A DNA stretch of 64,000 nt from Caulobacteraceae bacterium. GTDB lineage: Bacteria; Pseudomonadota; Alphaproteobacteria; Caulobacterales; Aquidulcibacteraceae. The translations under genes were made by a program, and so were the position numbers. The stretch is taken from assembly GCA_016703335.1 (NCBI GenBank), contig JADJCG010000002.1:248001-312000 (forward strand). The letters run 5' to 3'. Every line of letters begins with the position of its first letter. The first letter of the stretch is position 1. Below, in pieces: positions 7,889-18,177 of this stretch. The notes below the pieces were generated by a model, which had not been told where the DNA came from, did not search any database, and saw only the letters and a program-made list of their open reading frames with translations.

Positions 7889-9424
7889 TCAGGCGCTCGC
7901 CTTCGCATAGGCGTCACGCAACTCACGTTTCAGAATTTTGCCGATATGGCTGCGCGGCAGTTCATCGATCAACCGCACATCGCTGATGCGCTGCGTCTTG
8001 CCGACGCGTTCATTCGCAAATGCGCGCAGTATTTCTGCATCCGCGCCGCGCGAAACTATGAATGCCACTGGCGTCTAGCCCCAATCTACGCTCGGCACGC
8101 CGACGACGGCGACATCAGCCACGTCCGGATGTTGGCGCAGTACGGCTTCGAGGTCACTCGGATAGATGTTGAAGCCGCCGGAGATGATCATGTCCTTCTT
8201 GCGGTCCATGAGTTCGACGAACCCATCCGCATCGAAGCGGCCGACATCGCCGGTGCGAATGAACGCGAAGCCATCGGGCGAAACCCACGTCGCAGCGTCG
8301 GTTTGTTCTTTTCGATTGTGATAGCCGCTCATCACCAGCTCGGAACGGCCCACGAGTTCGCCAACCTCGCCGCGCGGTAGTTCGCGGCCATCTTCGTCAA
8401 TCACTCGGATATCGTGTCCCGGCGCTGGCTGACCCACCGTGTGCAGTTTGTCGGGATACACATGCGCGATCAGCACGCAGGTGCCGCCGCCTTCGGTCAT
8501 GCCGAAATACTCAACTAGCCCGCCCGGCCAGCGTTTCAGCACGTCGGACTTCAACGCAGCGGAGAACGGGGCAGAGGTGCAGAACTTCATCACGAAGCTC
8601 GAAAGATCGTACGAGTCGAAATCCTCGCGCGCCATCAGTCGTGAATACTGGACCGGAACCAGCATCGTGTGTGTTGCGTGATGCTTCTGCGCCAACGCCA
8701 AATACTGCGCTGCATCGAATTTCTTCATCAGCACGGCTGTGCCGCCGAGTCCCATCGTCGGAAAGAAGCTGACCAACGTCGTGTTGGAATAGAGCGGCGT
8801 CGACAAAAGCGTCACTGCGCCCGGCCCATACCCCATCGCCACTGCGCGCGCGACATGCCCGAAGCGCATGCCGAAGCTCTGCACGATACCTTTGGGCGTC
8901 CCCGTCGTGCCTGACGAGTAAATGATGTTGAATGGCATTTCTTCGGTGATCGTCACCGGCCCTGGCTTTGCGCCTGCTGGCGCGATGAACTGATCGTGCC
9001 GCGTGCCCGGCGCGCCATCGTCCAGGCCGACGAGCCTCGCCTTGATCGAGCCAAGCCGTTCGCCCAGCGCGTCGCCAACGCTTTTGTCGAGAAAGAAAAC
9101 CCTGGCCCCGCAATCGGCGACCATCTCGACAATGCTGTCTGCTGTAGAAGAGGGCGCGATCGGCGCCACCGCCACGCCCGCGCGTAACGCGCCCAGGAAC
9201 GCGCACGCATACTCGATCGAGGTACCCGCGCAGATCGCCACACTCTCGGCTGGCTTCACGCCCTCGCGCTGCAACGCCGCAGCCACGCGATCCATCACCT
9301 TGTCGAGATCGCCGTAAGAAAGTTGCCGCTCGTCTTGGATCAGCGCGATCTTCTCTGGCGTCGCCTCCGCAAGCGCGCGGATCATTTCAGGCAGCGGCGT
9401 GAACGTTTCAGTGCTCAAGCTCAA
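7889..9424 (-). pseudogene. AMP-binding acyl-CoA ligase with an in-frame amber stop
   Basis: The enzyme family activates carboxylic acids as adenylates and then CoA thioesters. The N-terminal domain is intact: IIYSSGTTGTPKGI (P-loop), YFGMTEGG and RTGDVGRFDADG. Translation stops at a TAG at 8075-8077, yet the same frame continues perfectly as TPVAFIVSRGADAEILRAF and ends at 7889 with LPRSHIGKILKREL, which holds the catalytic lysine. At this position the family normally has Glu (WGETPVAF), so GAG to TAG would be one substitution. As read, the 449-residue product lacks the catalytic C-terminal lid. The start is TTG at 9424, overlapping the cupin stop. Confidence 0.8.
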
Positions 9425-9771
9425 ATCTCCCGGCGTGGCGCGGCTGTCGCGGGATCGCCTGTATTCGGCGTGCCCTTCGGCTCGATCAGCATCACATGCG
9501 TTTCTTCTTCGGCAAACGGCGCGTGCTCAACACCTTGCGGCACGACAAAGACTTCGCCAGGTCCAACGCGTACGTCGCCATCGCGCAGTCGCATGATCAT
9601 CTCGCCCTTCAGGACGAGGAAAAAGTCATCGGTGTCGGCGTGCGAGTGCCAGGGAAATTGCCCCTGAAACTTCACCACCATCAAATCATGGCCGTTGAAC
9701 GCGCCAACGACACGCGGCTGCCAATGGCCTTCAAATTGTGAAAGCTTGTCGGCGAGATTTATCTTGCTCAT
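9421..9771 (-). CDS. Cupin-domain protein
   Basis: A 116-residue single-domain cupin. Motif 1 is FPWHSHADTDDFFLVLKGEM (metal ligands H, H, D or E) and motif 2 is VGPGEVFVVPQGVEHAPF. The ATG at 9771 overlaps the stop of the RNase D gene (ATGA), and its stop overlaps the ligase start, so it lies in one leftward operon. Family members are small sensor, isomerase or dioxygenase proteins; no substrate can be assigned. Confidence 0.85.
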   Translation of the reverse strand: MSKINLADKLSQFEGHWQPRVVGAFNGHDLMVVKFQGQFPWHSHADTDDFFLVLKGEMIMRLRDGDVRVGPGEVFVVPQGVEHAPFAEEETHVMLIEPKGTPNTGDPATAAPRREI

Positions 9772-10421
9772 GCGTGAGCGAAGATATCCGTCTCTTCCCA
9801 GCCTGCAAGGTCGAGCGCAGCGCGGGTCGGCAAGAAATCGAAGCACGACTGCGCGATCTCAGTTCGGCCTTCGCGCGCCAGCATGGCGTCGAGGCGTTCC
9901 TTCAGCGCATGCAGGTGCAGCACGTCCGACGCGGCGTAGGCGAGTTGCGCGTCGGAAAGCTCCGGCGCGCCCCAATCGCTCGATTGCTGATCTTTGGAAA
10001 TGTCGCGGCCGAGGACTTCCTTGGTCAGATCCTTCAGGCCGTGGCGATCCGTGTACGTGCGCACAAGCTTCGAGGCGATCTTGGTGCAATAAAGCGGCGT
10101 CGTGATGATCGAGAGATCGCGCATGAACATGGCGATGTCGAAGCGCGCGAAGTGGAAGAGCTTGAGGCGCTGCGGATCGGTCAGCACGCGCTTCAGGTTC
10201 GGCGCGTCATAACTCGCGCGATCAAGCTGCACGAGGTGCGCCTCAGGGCCGCCATCGGAGATCTGCACGAGGCAAAGCGGGTCGCGGATCAGCGACAGAC
10301 CCATCGTCTCGCTGTCGACCGCAACCGGGCCATTGAAGCTGACGCTATCGGGCAGGTCGCCCTTGTGCAGATAGACCCCGATGTTCTTGCCATCGACAGT
10401 CAGTGAGAGTTTCCGTGTCAT
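9768..10421 (-). CDS. rnd: Ribonuclease D, short form
   Basis: A 3'-5' exoribonuclease of the DEDDy family that trims tRNA and other RNAs. Counting from ATG 10421 (217 residues), ExoI is VAVDSETMG (D36, E38), ExoII is HFARFDIAMF (D95) and ExoIII is YAASDVLHL (Y162, D166). The HRDC domain of E. coli RNase D is absent, as is usual for the short alphaproteobacterial form. The frame is open upstream and runs into the TonB receptor, but that fusion is explained by a one-base shift near 10495, so this start is preferred. Confidence 0.9.
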   Translation of the reverse strand: MTRKLSLTVDGKNIGVYLHKGDLPDSVSFNGPVAVDSETMGLSLIRDPLCLVQISDGGPEAHLVQLDRASYDAPNLKRVLTDPQRLKLFHFARFDIAMFMRDLSIITTPLYCTKIASKLVRTYTDRHGLKDLTKEVLGRDISKDQQSSDWGAPELSDAQLAYAASDVLHLHALKERLDAMLAREGRTEIAQSCFDFLPTRAALDLAGWEETDIFAHA

Positions 10422-10480
10422 GGGGCGCGGGATTAGTCCAATTCCACGCGATGCGCCAGCCGTCTCAAAGGTGGGCGGCG

Positions 10481-12461
10481 CTATCGTCGCAGTACCAGGA
10501 CCAACGCGGAACGCGCGCGGCGGGCCGAAACTCTCGATCCCATCACCGCTTTCAGCGGTCTCGACATCAGCGTCCAGCGCGTTGTCCAAGGCGGCATAAA
10601 CCGAAACGCCCGCGCGCAGTCGCTGCTCGGCGCGCAGATCCAGTATCGCCGCCGCATCGAGCTCTCGCCCGTTGAGATCATCCTCAAACCGCGCCGTCTC
10701 ATAGATCAAAGCCCCCGAAAGCGTTGTCGCTTTAAGCGGCCGCCACTCCACGCCAGCGCTTGCGCTCCATTCCGCCGATTGCGCTGGCCGCAACCCTGCA
10801 AGCGGCCCGCTGCCGAACTCGGCGTCGGTGTAGTTCAGCGCGACGCGCCACCCGATGCGCTCGCTCCAATTGCCGCGCGCCTCGGCCTCAACACCCATCG
10901 CGTCGATCGCGCCCGCGTTTTGCCGTTGCCGGTACGCTCCACCCGCTGGCACGAACACGCCGGGCGGAAACGTGCCCGGCCCGGCGCCGAGCGTCACGTT
11001 GACGATCGCATCATCGAGCCGTGTCGCGAACACGCCCGCTTCCCACGACCAGTTCGTATGCTCACCGCCAACGCCAACATCGAAGCCAACGATCCGCTCT
11101 GGCTCTAGCGCTGCGTTCGCTTCGGTGACGTCATTGCCAACGCGGAAGGGGCGGTGGAGTTCGTTCAGTGTCGGCGGCCGAAAGCCCGCGTATGCAGAGC
11201 TGCGAAGGTAGAGTTCGCCGAACGCGCGCCGCAGACCAAGTCGCGCTGTCGGCGCAGTCGTCTCGGTGTCCTCCGGTGCAAACTCCAGCAGCGGGGCGTC
11301 CGTCGCGATCAGCCGCTCGACGCGGCTTCCGTTCCATGCGCGATATTGATCGACACGCGCACCACCGGTGAACAGCCAAGCGCCAACCTCGCGCCAGCCT
11401 TCAACGTACGCACCAGCCGTCAGCGTCCGCCCGCCGGCGATGCGATTGCGTGCGAATTGTCCGCCGCTGAACGAGAACCGCTCGCGCGTCTCACCATCCG
11501 CCATGCGCAGATCGGCGCCGACTTCGACCCCATAGTCGTCCCGCGTCCAACGCAGAGCGGCATTGCCGCCCCAACCAAACGCCGGCGTCGCGTACTGCTC
11601 GTTCGCCGGCGTGGTCGTGCTGCGATCGGACGCCGTCGCCACCGACGTGTTGTAAAGATCGGACGTCATCGCCCATGCCTGAACGCGCCACGCAACATCG
11701 CCCGCCGGCGCCGCCAGCGTCACGCTCAAGCTCGCGCCGTCCGAAACGGATTCCGCGCCAACCAATCCCGCGCCACGGCTCTCCGAGTATCCGCCAAGTC
11801 GCGCGGAAAACACGCGCTCACCGTCGCGCCACTCAACGCGCGCCGTGCCTGCGACAGAGTCAGACCAAAGCTCCGTGTCCGCTGCGCCCCGCCCAGCGCG
11901 CACCGGTATCCAGCCGGTATGCTGCTGCGCGCTGGCCGCCAGCATGAACGACCACGCGTCGTCGCGCGCCTCGCCGACACCCGCCGCGCGAAACTGCCCG
12001 CGCTCGCCGCCTTCGAGCGAAAACATAGCGCCTTGTCCGCGCCGCTCGTCCAACTGCACCGTGCCCGTAAGCGCGCCCGCGCCATACGGCCCAGCGCCCG
12101 CGCCGCGCAATATAGTCGCGCTTGCAATCGTCTCCGGTGGCACAGCGCCCCAAATCACCCAGCCGCCAAACGGATCGTTCAACGGCTGACCATCAAGCGT
12201 GACCAACGCACGCCCTGCGCCGGATGGCGCCGAAGCGCGAATGGATAGTCCTTGAATTGTCGGATTGGCCGCCGCGCTATCGTTGCGGCGAAACGTCGAA
12301 ACACCTGGCGCCGTGCGCAATGCTTCATCCAGCCGCGTCGCTGTTTCGATCACAACCGGATCGATCTCAAAAGCAGAGTAGGCGGCTTCGCCCGGCGCCT
12401 CCGGCAAGCGCGGCGCGACGATGACGATGTCCTCGCTCGCGACCGTTTGCTCTGCCACCAA
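10481..12461 (-). CDS. TonB-dependent receptor, 3' end frameshifted
   Basis: This outer-membrane beta-barrel receptor has a plug domain (EALRTAPGVSTFRRND, ATILRGAGAGPYGAGALTGTV) and about 500 residues of alternating barrel strands. One frame runs on into RNase D. Removing one base in GTTGG near 10495 gives a normal ending, RAFRVVLVLRR, at TAG 10481-10483. The start is TTG 12461 or GTG 12458 behind AGGGGGA. No signal peptide is visible, because the peptidase gene ends in the same frame six bases upstream; the protein begins as if already mature (AEQTVASEDIVIV). The substrate is unknown. Confidence 0.82.
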
Positions 12462-12467
12462 ATCCCC

Positions 12468-14249
12468 CTAGCGCTGTGGTCCGTCCAATGCTTCGTACGT
12501 CACAATCGAGAACCGCGTGCGCTCGCTCTCGCGCATCCGTTGCGCGATGACTTCATGTAGCTCCGGCCGCCACGTTGTCCAACGCGTGACAAACGCATTC
12601 GCGGCATCGCGATCACCCGTGCGCTGAATTGCCAGCACTTCGCGCAGCAAGCTCGAAACCGCATCCGGGTAGCGGCGATAATCGATCCGCAGGTGTCCGT
12701 TCTCAAAACGCAACGCGCCGTGCTCAAGATACCAGTTCCACTGGATCAGCTGCATGGTTTGGTAAGGCTGTTCGCGGCGCGGCCGGTTCTTCTGCAGCAC
12801 GCGCCGGATGCCCGACGCATAAATGCCGCGCAGCTGCGCTTCTGTTAGTCGCCCGCGCTGCTGCAGAACCCGTGCCGAAGTCAGCGACACCAGATCCGCT
12901 TTCATCTCTTCCAGGAGATCGGCCGTATCTTCCAAGGCGGCATCGAGCTCACGGCCATCGGCAGTCTGATCGACGCCGAGATAATGCCCAATCTCGTGCC
13001 ACAGCGTGCGATAGAAACCGCCTTCCGCCGTGAGATCGTTCGCTTGGCTTGGGATCACCGCCGCTGCGAACGCGCGCTGCGTCTCTTCGAAAATCTCATC
13101 GTTCAGCAGAATATTGCCGCGCATCAAAATCGTGCGGCCGTACTGGCGCGCGAGATACGCCTCGTTCGGCAGGATCGACGCCGTATTCGTTCCGCGCGCC
13201 TGACCGAAATCAGCAATGATGTTGTAAACGCCAACCGGGATGTCCGTGCGGACTTCGCGGTGATGCTCGTACGGCAGCGCATTTTCGACGCGTTGAATGT
13301 CGCCAAGCGCTTCTTGCAGCTCCTCGCTCCGCGCCCGGTCTCGCACCAGCAACGAAAGCGAGAAGAACGACTTCACGCCATAAAGCGCGTCGTCATACGT
13401 CTCATACGAACCGATTTGCGCATTGAGATTGCCAGTGAAGTCGCCCGTCACCCATGCCGCGTCGCCGCCTTCGTAATCGTCCGCCAACAAGTCCCGCGCT
13501 CGTAGCCGCAGATAGCGCGCAAACGCCGCGTCGCCGCTTTCGAGCGCATCCGCCGCCGCATTCAATCGATCAACGATGAAGAAGAAGTCGTGCGCGTACG
13601 CGACGGAGTACGGCAGTGCTAAATAGGTCTCTTCGTTCTGCAAACGCGCCCGCAAGCCCGGGTGAAGCGTGTCCAGCACAGGATGGTGATCCAGCACCAT
13701 CAATGCATGCGCACGGTTCTCGGCCGTCGCTTCGACCACAACAGTGCGATCGTCCAGCAATGTCGAGCGACGATCGGGATGCGCAGTCAGAAAAGCATCC
13801 ATCGACTCGCGCGTCGTGCCCGCGGGATACATGTTCCGCGCCGGCGTCTCGGGCGACACTGTTAGGAAAGGCTCGCGCGTATTATCCAAAGTCGACGCAA
13901 TCGGCCCCGCATTCATGCGGAAAAGATCGTTCTCGCGGGTCCGCTCCGGGTGTGCAGCCAGATACGCCGCTGCGTTCAGCGCCTGCGGATGCCGCTGCGC
14001 CATGTAAAGATGATGCATGCGCTCGCCCGCTTGCAGCAGCTCACGCACCGCAACGCGCTCGCCGGCGCTCAAGGCGGAAAGATCAGGCGCCAGATGCAGA
14101 CGCTGCGTTCGCTGCAGGATCGCATCGGCCTGCGCCGCGTTCCAGCTTGGCGCGATGCCTGCGGTCGAAGGCGGCCCGTGCTGCTCCATCGCCGGCGCGC
14201 TCGCGCACGCAACAAGACCGAAAGCCAGGATAAAACTGAGATTGCGCAT
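12468..14249 (-). CDS. Dipeptidyl-peptidase III (M49)-like metallopeptidase, lipoprotein
   Basis: A 593-residue protein starting with MRNLSFILAFGLVACAS, a lipoprotein signal. A gluzincin zinc site is clear: TLWHEIGHYLG (HExxH) followed about 25 residues later by LLEEMKADLVSL, whose Glu would be the third ligand. This spacing and the EExKAD pattern resemble bacterial proteins related to dipeptidyl-peptidase III. The frame is open to 14444, but the extra residues have no signal peptide, so ATG 14249 is chosen. It leads the operon with the TonB receptor. Substrate unknown. Confidence 0.75.
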   Translation of the reverse strand: MRNLSFILAFGLVACASAPAMEQHGPPSTAGIAPSWNAAQADAILQRTQRLHLAPDLSALSAGERVAVRELLQAGERMHHLYMAQRHPQALNAAAYLAAHPERTRENDLFRMNAGPIASTLDNTREPFLTVSPETPARNMYPAGTTRESMDAFLTAHPDRRSTLLDDRTVVVEATAENRAHALMVLDHHPVLDTLHPGLRARLQNEETYLALPYSVAYAHDFFFIVDRLNAAADALESGDAAFARYLRLRARDLLADDYEGGDAAWVTGDFTGNLNAQIGSYETYDDALYGVKSFFSLSLLVRDRARSEELQEALGDIQRVENALPYEHHREVRTDIPVGVYNIIADFGQARGTNTASILPNEAYLARQYGRTILMRGNILLNDEIFEETQRAFAAAVIPSQANDLTAEGGFYRTLWHEIGHYLGVDQTADGRELDAALEDTADLLEEMKADLVSLTSARVLQQRGRLTEAQLRGIYASGIRRVLQKNRPRREQPYQTMQLIQWNWYLEHGALRFENGHLRIDYRRYPDAVSSLLREVLAIQRTGDRDAANAFVTRWTTWRPELHEVIAQRMRESERTRFSIVTYEALDGPQR

Positions 14250-14397
14250 GCGTCCGCCTAGCACGCACCGCGCGCCCGCCAAAGCGCACGACGACGGATA
14301 AGCGATTTTTCCGCGACTACCATGCGCGCCGCCGATAAGATCGCGGCAAACTGGAGCGCGTCCCATCTCCGAAGTCGCCGCTTTTATCGAAGAGAAC

Positions 14398-15005
14398 TTG
14401 CCGCTCGCGCCGGTTCCCTCCATTCCCGAAATCCGCACGCACAAGGCCGGCCCGCGCAGCGGCCTCCGGCGTCTCGCTGAAGCCGATGACGCTTTCGAAG
14501 CGCCGTACTGGGCGCAGTACTGGGGCGGCGGTCTCGCCCTTGCGCGCCACGTGCTCGATCATCCCGACATCGTCGCAGATCGTACCGTCATCGATCTCGG
14601 TTGCGGCTCCGGACTCGTCGCCATCGCCGCCGCCAAAGCTGGAGCGCGCAGCGTCACCGCCATCGACACCGATCCCTACGCAATCACCGCAACCGAACTC
14701 AACGCCGCCGCTAACAATGTCGCGATCGCGACGACATGCGCCGACATTCTCTCCGGCGATCCGCCTGCCACCGACATCATCTTAGCCGGCGACCTCTTCT
14801 ATGAGTCCGACCTCGCCGAACGCGTCACCGCGTTCTTTGATCGCTGCCAACCGCGAATATCGAAATCCTCGTCGGCGACCCGTGGCGCGCATCGCTCCCA
14901 CGCGAGCGCCTTGAGCTGATCGCCGAATATCCTGGGCTCGATTTTGGGGACACGCCGACCGCGACCCGAATGAACGCGGTGTTCCGCTTCGTTGCCCTTG
15001 AATAG
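14398..15005 (+). CDS. SAM-dependent methyltransferase, frameshifted near its end
   Basis: A class I methyltransferase of the nicotinamide/ETF-beta-lysine methylase type. The first part has EAPYWAQYWGGGLALARHVLDH, then the SAM motif VIDLGCGSGLVAIAAAKAGA and ILAGDLFYESDLA. The frame of the first part stops at 14919, but from about 14855 another frame continues the family end, NIEILVGDPWRASLPRERLE to MNAVFRFVALE, stopping at 15005. One missing base around CTGCCAACCGC accounts for this. The 5' end is also uncertain: open sequence continues upstream of TTG 14398 without a good start. Confidence 0.75.
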
Positions 15006-15114
15006 GACGGTCAAAGCGGCGTCCGGCGCCCCGAACCGGCGGCCAAACTGCGGCCCAAACCCGAAGTTGACGGCCCGTCGCGGCTCCCTTAAACCCCGCG
15101 CTCTTCTACCCCGT

Positions 15115-15201
15115 GCCCGGATGGCGGAATTGGTAGACGCACCAGCTTCAGGTGCTGGCGCTCGCAAGGGCGTGGAGGTTCGAGTCCTCTTCCGGGCACC
15201 A
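15115..15201 (+). tRNA. tRNA-Leu (CAG)
   Basis: An 87-base cloverleaf with acceptor stem GCCCGGA/TCCGGGC, D-loop GGCGGAATTGGTAGACGC, anticodon stem CCAGC/GCTGG with loop TTCAGGT (anticodon CAG), a long type II variable arm, TpsiC arm GGTTCGAGTCC and encoded CCA. Leucine identity follows from the anticodon and variable arm. Confidence 0.96.
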
Positions 15202-15538
15202 GACCTTTGCGAAACAACCCGCCGTCCTAAGTAGATCTGAGCTCGCGCGAACGGCTCATTCAGCCCTGACGATCGGCGTTTCGAGTTCTACATTAGGCAG
15301 TTGTCGAAAGGCGGCTGCCCCTATGCTTATTGAGATTGCTGGGTCGGAAACGTTCGCCGTCGAAGTCGTCGGCGTTTCGTGCCGGCAGGATGTGCTGGCC
15401 GATATCGTCGAGCGGCATGGGCGCATGCAGTCGCACGGCTCGATGCGCACCTCGTGCTCGAAAATTCGAACAAACCAAAGGCTCGACCGCGGCGAGTTTT
15501 TCACGGCAAGCTAATCGCTCCGACTCGCGGAGCAGAAC
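15202..15538 (+). other. Spacer after tRNA-Leu with a possible broken small ORF
   Basis: The 337-base spacer holds a 63-codon frame (15324-15515) beginning MLIEIAGSETFAVEVVGVSC. The segment FAVEVVGVSCRQDVLADIVE looks like the opening strand-helix of a HIRAN-type domain, and a second frame gives AHLVLENSNKPKARP, so a frameshifted remnant is possible. Evidence is weak; nothing else is recognisable. Confidence 0.25.
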
Positions 15539-16102
15539 GTGCCAGCCTGGCTCAGACAAAATGCGCTCGATGTCGCCGCCTTCATCTGGGGTGTGGCGGA
15601 AGCGACGTTGTTTTTCTTCGTGCCGGACGTTTTGCTGAGCTACATCGGCGTGAGGCGCGGCACGAAGCTGGCGTTGCGCGCGTCCATCATCGCTGCCGTT
15701 GGCGCGGGCTGCGGCGGCGTCATCATGTACCTCTGGAGCACAAACGATCCCGCGATGGCGCGCGAAGCTGTGCTCGCCGTGCCTGCGATCAGCGAAGCGA
15801 TGGCGCAGCGTGCAGAGCAAGCGATGGCCGGGAATTGGTTCCTCGCCACCGTCCTCGGGCCGCTTACCTCAACGCCGTTCAAAGTCTTCGCCATCCTCGC
15901 GCCGCACGCTGGCGCATCGCTCCCAGCATTCGTGCTCGCCGCTATCGCGGCGCGCTTGCCACGCTTCCTGATCGTCTCGATCGGCGTCTCGCTGATTGGC
16001 CGCTTCTTGAGCCGTTCGCTCAGCGAACGGCAGCTGATCTGGGTCTTCATTGGCGCATGGCTCTTATTCTACGCGGTATTTTTCACCCTAATGCCGAACT
16101 GA
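15539..16102 (+). CDS. DedA/YqaA-like membrane protein
   Basis: A 187-residue integral membrane protein starting at GTG 15539. It opens with FIWGVAEATLFFFVPDVLLSYIG, an amphipathic re-entrant type segment with the conserved E-F/P pattern of YqaA/DedA-like proteins. Three or four further hydrophobic helices follow, including a TSTPFKVFAILA re-entrant motif. Homologues are membrane-homeostasis or lipid-transport proteins. It lies 54 bases before lepA. The exact transport role is inferred from the family only. Confidence 0.7.
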   Translation: MPAWLRQNALDVAAFIWGVAEATLFFFVPDVLLSYIGVRRGTKLALRASIIAAVGAGCGGVIMYLWSTNDPAMAREAVLAVPAISEAMAQRAEQAMAGNWFLATVLGPLTSTPFKVFAILAPHAGASLPAFVLAAIAARLPRFLIVSIGVSLIGRFLSRSLSERQLIWVFIGAWLLFYAVFFTLMPN

Positions 16103-16156
16103 CGCAGCCCCGGCGCTTGGCGCCTCGCGCGAGCGCCTATACTTAGCGGCGTTGAA

Positions 16157-17962
16157 ATGACGCCTCGCGACCGCATCCGTAACTTCTCAATCGTGGCCCA
16201 CATCGACCACGGCAAGAGCACTTTGTCTGATCGGTTGATTCAGACGACCGGTGGGCTCACTGCGCGGGAGATGACGGAGCAAGTCTTGGACAATATGGAC
16301 ATCGAAAAAGAACGCGGGATTACGATCAAGGCGCAGACGGTGCGTCTGGATTACCGGGCCAAGGATGGGCTCGATTACGTTCTCAATCTGATGGACACGC
16401 CTGGGCACGTGGACTTTGCGTATGAGGTCTCGCGCTCGCTGGCGGCTTGCGAAGGCGCGCTGCTGATCGTGGACGCGTCGCAGGGCGTTGAGGCGCAGAC
16501 TTTGGCGAACGTCTATCAGGCGCTGGACCTCGATCTTGAGATCGTACCGGTGATCAACAAGATCGACCTGCCTGCGGCTGAGCCCGAGCGCGTGAAGCAG
16601 CAGATCGAGGACGTGATCGGCCTCGACGCCAGCCAAGCCATCCTCGCCTCCGGCAAGACCGGCGAGGGCATCACCGACCTGCTCGAAGCCATCGTCACGC
16701 GCCTGCCGCCGCCGAAAGCCGGTGATCGCGACGCGCCGTTGAAGGCGATGCTGGTTGACGCTTGGTACGATGCCTATCTCGGCGTCGTCGTGCTCTTCCG
16801 CGTCATTGATGGCGTGGTGAAGAAGGGCATGCGCATCAAGCTCATGCAGACCGGTGCGGATTATAACATCGATACGTTGGGCGTGCTGCGGCCGAAGCGC
16901 GAAGAGGTCGCTGAGCTTGGTCCGGGCGAGATCGGCATCTTCACCGGCTCGATCAAGGAAGTGGCGGACGCGCGCGTCGGCGACACGATCACGGATTATC
17001 GCCGCGAGACGAGCCAAGCCCTGCCGGGCTTTAAGCCGGCGCAGCCTGTCGTGTTCTGCGGCCTCTTTCCGACGGACGCGGCGGACTTCGAAGATCTGCG
17101 CGCCGCCATGTCGAAGCTGCGCCTCAACGACGCCAGCTTCAGCTATGAAATGGAAACCTCAGCCGCGCTCGGCTTCGGCTTCCGCTGCGGCTTTCTTGGC
17201 CTCTTACACTTGGAAATCATCCAGGAGCGCCTCAGCCGCGAGTTCGATCTCGATCTCATCGCGACGGCGCCCAGCGTCGTCTACAAAGTCCACATGAACA
17301 ACGGCGAAGTGAAGGAGCTTCACAATCCGGCCGATCTGCCGGACGTCGTTTACATCAAAGAGATCGAAGAGCCGTGGATCAAAGCCACGCTGCTGACGCC
17401 GGATGAATATCTCGGCTCCATCATCAAGCTCTGCCAGGATCGGCGCGGCGTGCAGAAGGAGCTCAACTATGTCGGCTCGCGCGCGATGCTGGTTTATGAG
17501 CTGCCGCTCAACGAAGTCGTGTTCGATTTCTACGATCGCTTGAAGAGCGTCTCGAAGGGCTATGCCAGCTTCGACTATTCCATCATCGATCACCGCGTCG
17601 GCGATCTGGTGAAGATGTCGATCCTGGTGAACGACGATCCGGTCGACGCGCTCTCAATGCTCGTGCACGCCGGGCGCGCCGAAAGCCGTGGCCGCTCGAT
17701 GGTGGAAAAGCTCAAGGAGCTGATCCCGCAGCACATGTTCAAGATCCCGATCCAAGCCGCGATCGGCGGCCGCATCATCGCCCGCGAAACGCTCTCAGCG
17801 CTGCGCAAAGACGTGACGGCCAAGTGCTACGGCGGCGACGCCTCGCGCAAACGCAAGCTGCTCGACAAGCAGAAGGCGGGTAAGAAAAAGATGCGCCAGT
17901 TCGGCAAGGTCGACATTCCGCAGGAAGCGTTCATCGCGGCGCTGAAGATGGATGGCGATTAG
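16157..17962 (+). CDS. lepA: Elongation factor 4 (LepA) GTPase
   Basis: The 601-residue protein has the full LepA architecture: G domain with AHIDHGKST (G1, residues 14-22), KERGITI (G2), DTPGH (G3), NKIDLP (G4) and ASGKTGEGI (G5); EF-G-like domains II, III and V; and the LepA-specific C-terminal domain ending GKKKMRQFGKVDIPQEAFIAAL. It acts on translating ribosomes, particularly under ionic stress. No indel is present in this long gene. Confidence 0.99.
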   Translation: MTPRDRIRNFSIVAHIDHGKSTLSDRLIQTTGGLTAREMTEQVLDNMDIEKERGITIKAQTVRLDYRAKDGLDYVLNLMDTPGHVDFAYEVSRSLAACEGALLIVDASQGVEAQTLANVYQALDLDLEIVPVINKIDLPAAEPERVKQQIEDVIGLDASQAILASGKTGEGITDLLEAIVTRLPPPKAGDRDAPLKAMLVDAWYDAYLGVVVLFRVIDGVVKKGMRIKLMQTGADYNIDTLGVLRPKREEVAELGPGEIGIFTGSIKEVADARVGDTITDYRRETSQALPGFKPAQPVVFCGLFPTDAADFEDLRAAMSKLRLNDASFSYEMETSAALGFGFRCGFLGLLHLEIIQERLSREFDLDLIATAPSVVYKVHMNNGEVKELHNPADLPDVVYIKEIEEPWIKATLLTPDEYLGSIIKLCQDRRGVQKELNYVGSRAMLVYELPLNEVVFDFYDRLKSVSKGYASFDYSIIDHRVGDLVKMSILVNDDPVDALSMLVHAGRAESRGRSMVEKLKELIPQHMFKIPIQAAIGGRIIARETLSALRKDVTAKCYGGDASRKRKLLDKQKAGKKKMRQFGKVDIPQEAFIAALKMDGD

Positions 17963-18177
17963 GGCGACCGCATTGGGCCAAAGCGGTCATTCCGCGCGTC
18001 CCTAGCATCCCGCCGGAGGTTCGCCGAAATCGGTCATCCGCGCGGCCTGGAAGAGCCCCAGCAGAGGAAGACTGCGTCAGACCAGTCGGATGCCGCCCTA
18101 AAGCCAGTCCGCGCTTGTGGACTACGTTACCGCAACCTAGCATTTGCTGGGGAGGCGCCGGCAACGGCGAGTGCGGC

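Noticed and set aside
11154..12248. 364-codon plus-strand frame
   Set aside because: It is Arg/Ala-rich antisense of the TonB receptor, whose own frame has clear plug and barrel motifs; high-GC DNA opens long false frames.
9768..12461. A genuine TonB receptor-RNase D fusion protein
   Set aside because: The compartments are incompatible, and one base change restores two standard genes.
16187..17017. 276-codon minus-strand frame
   Set aside because: Antisense of lepA, an intact and unmistakable gene.
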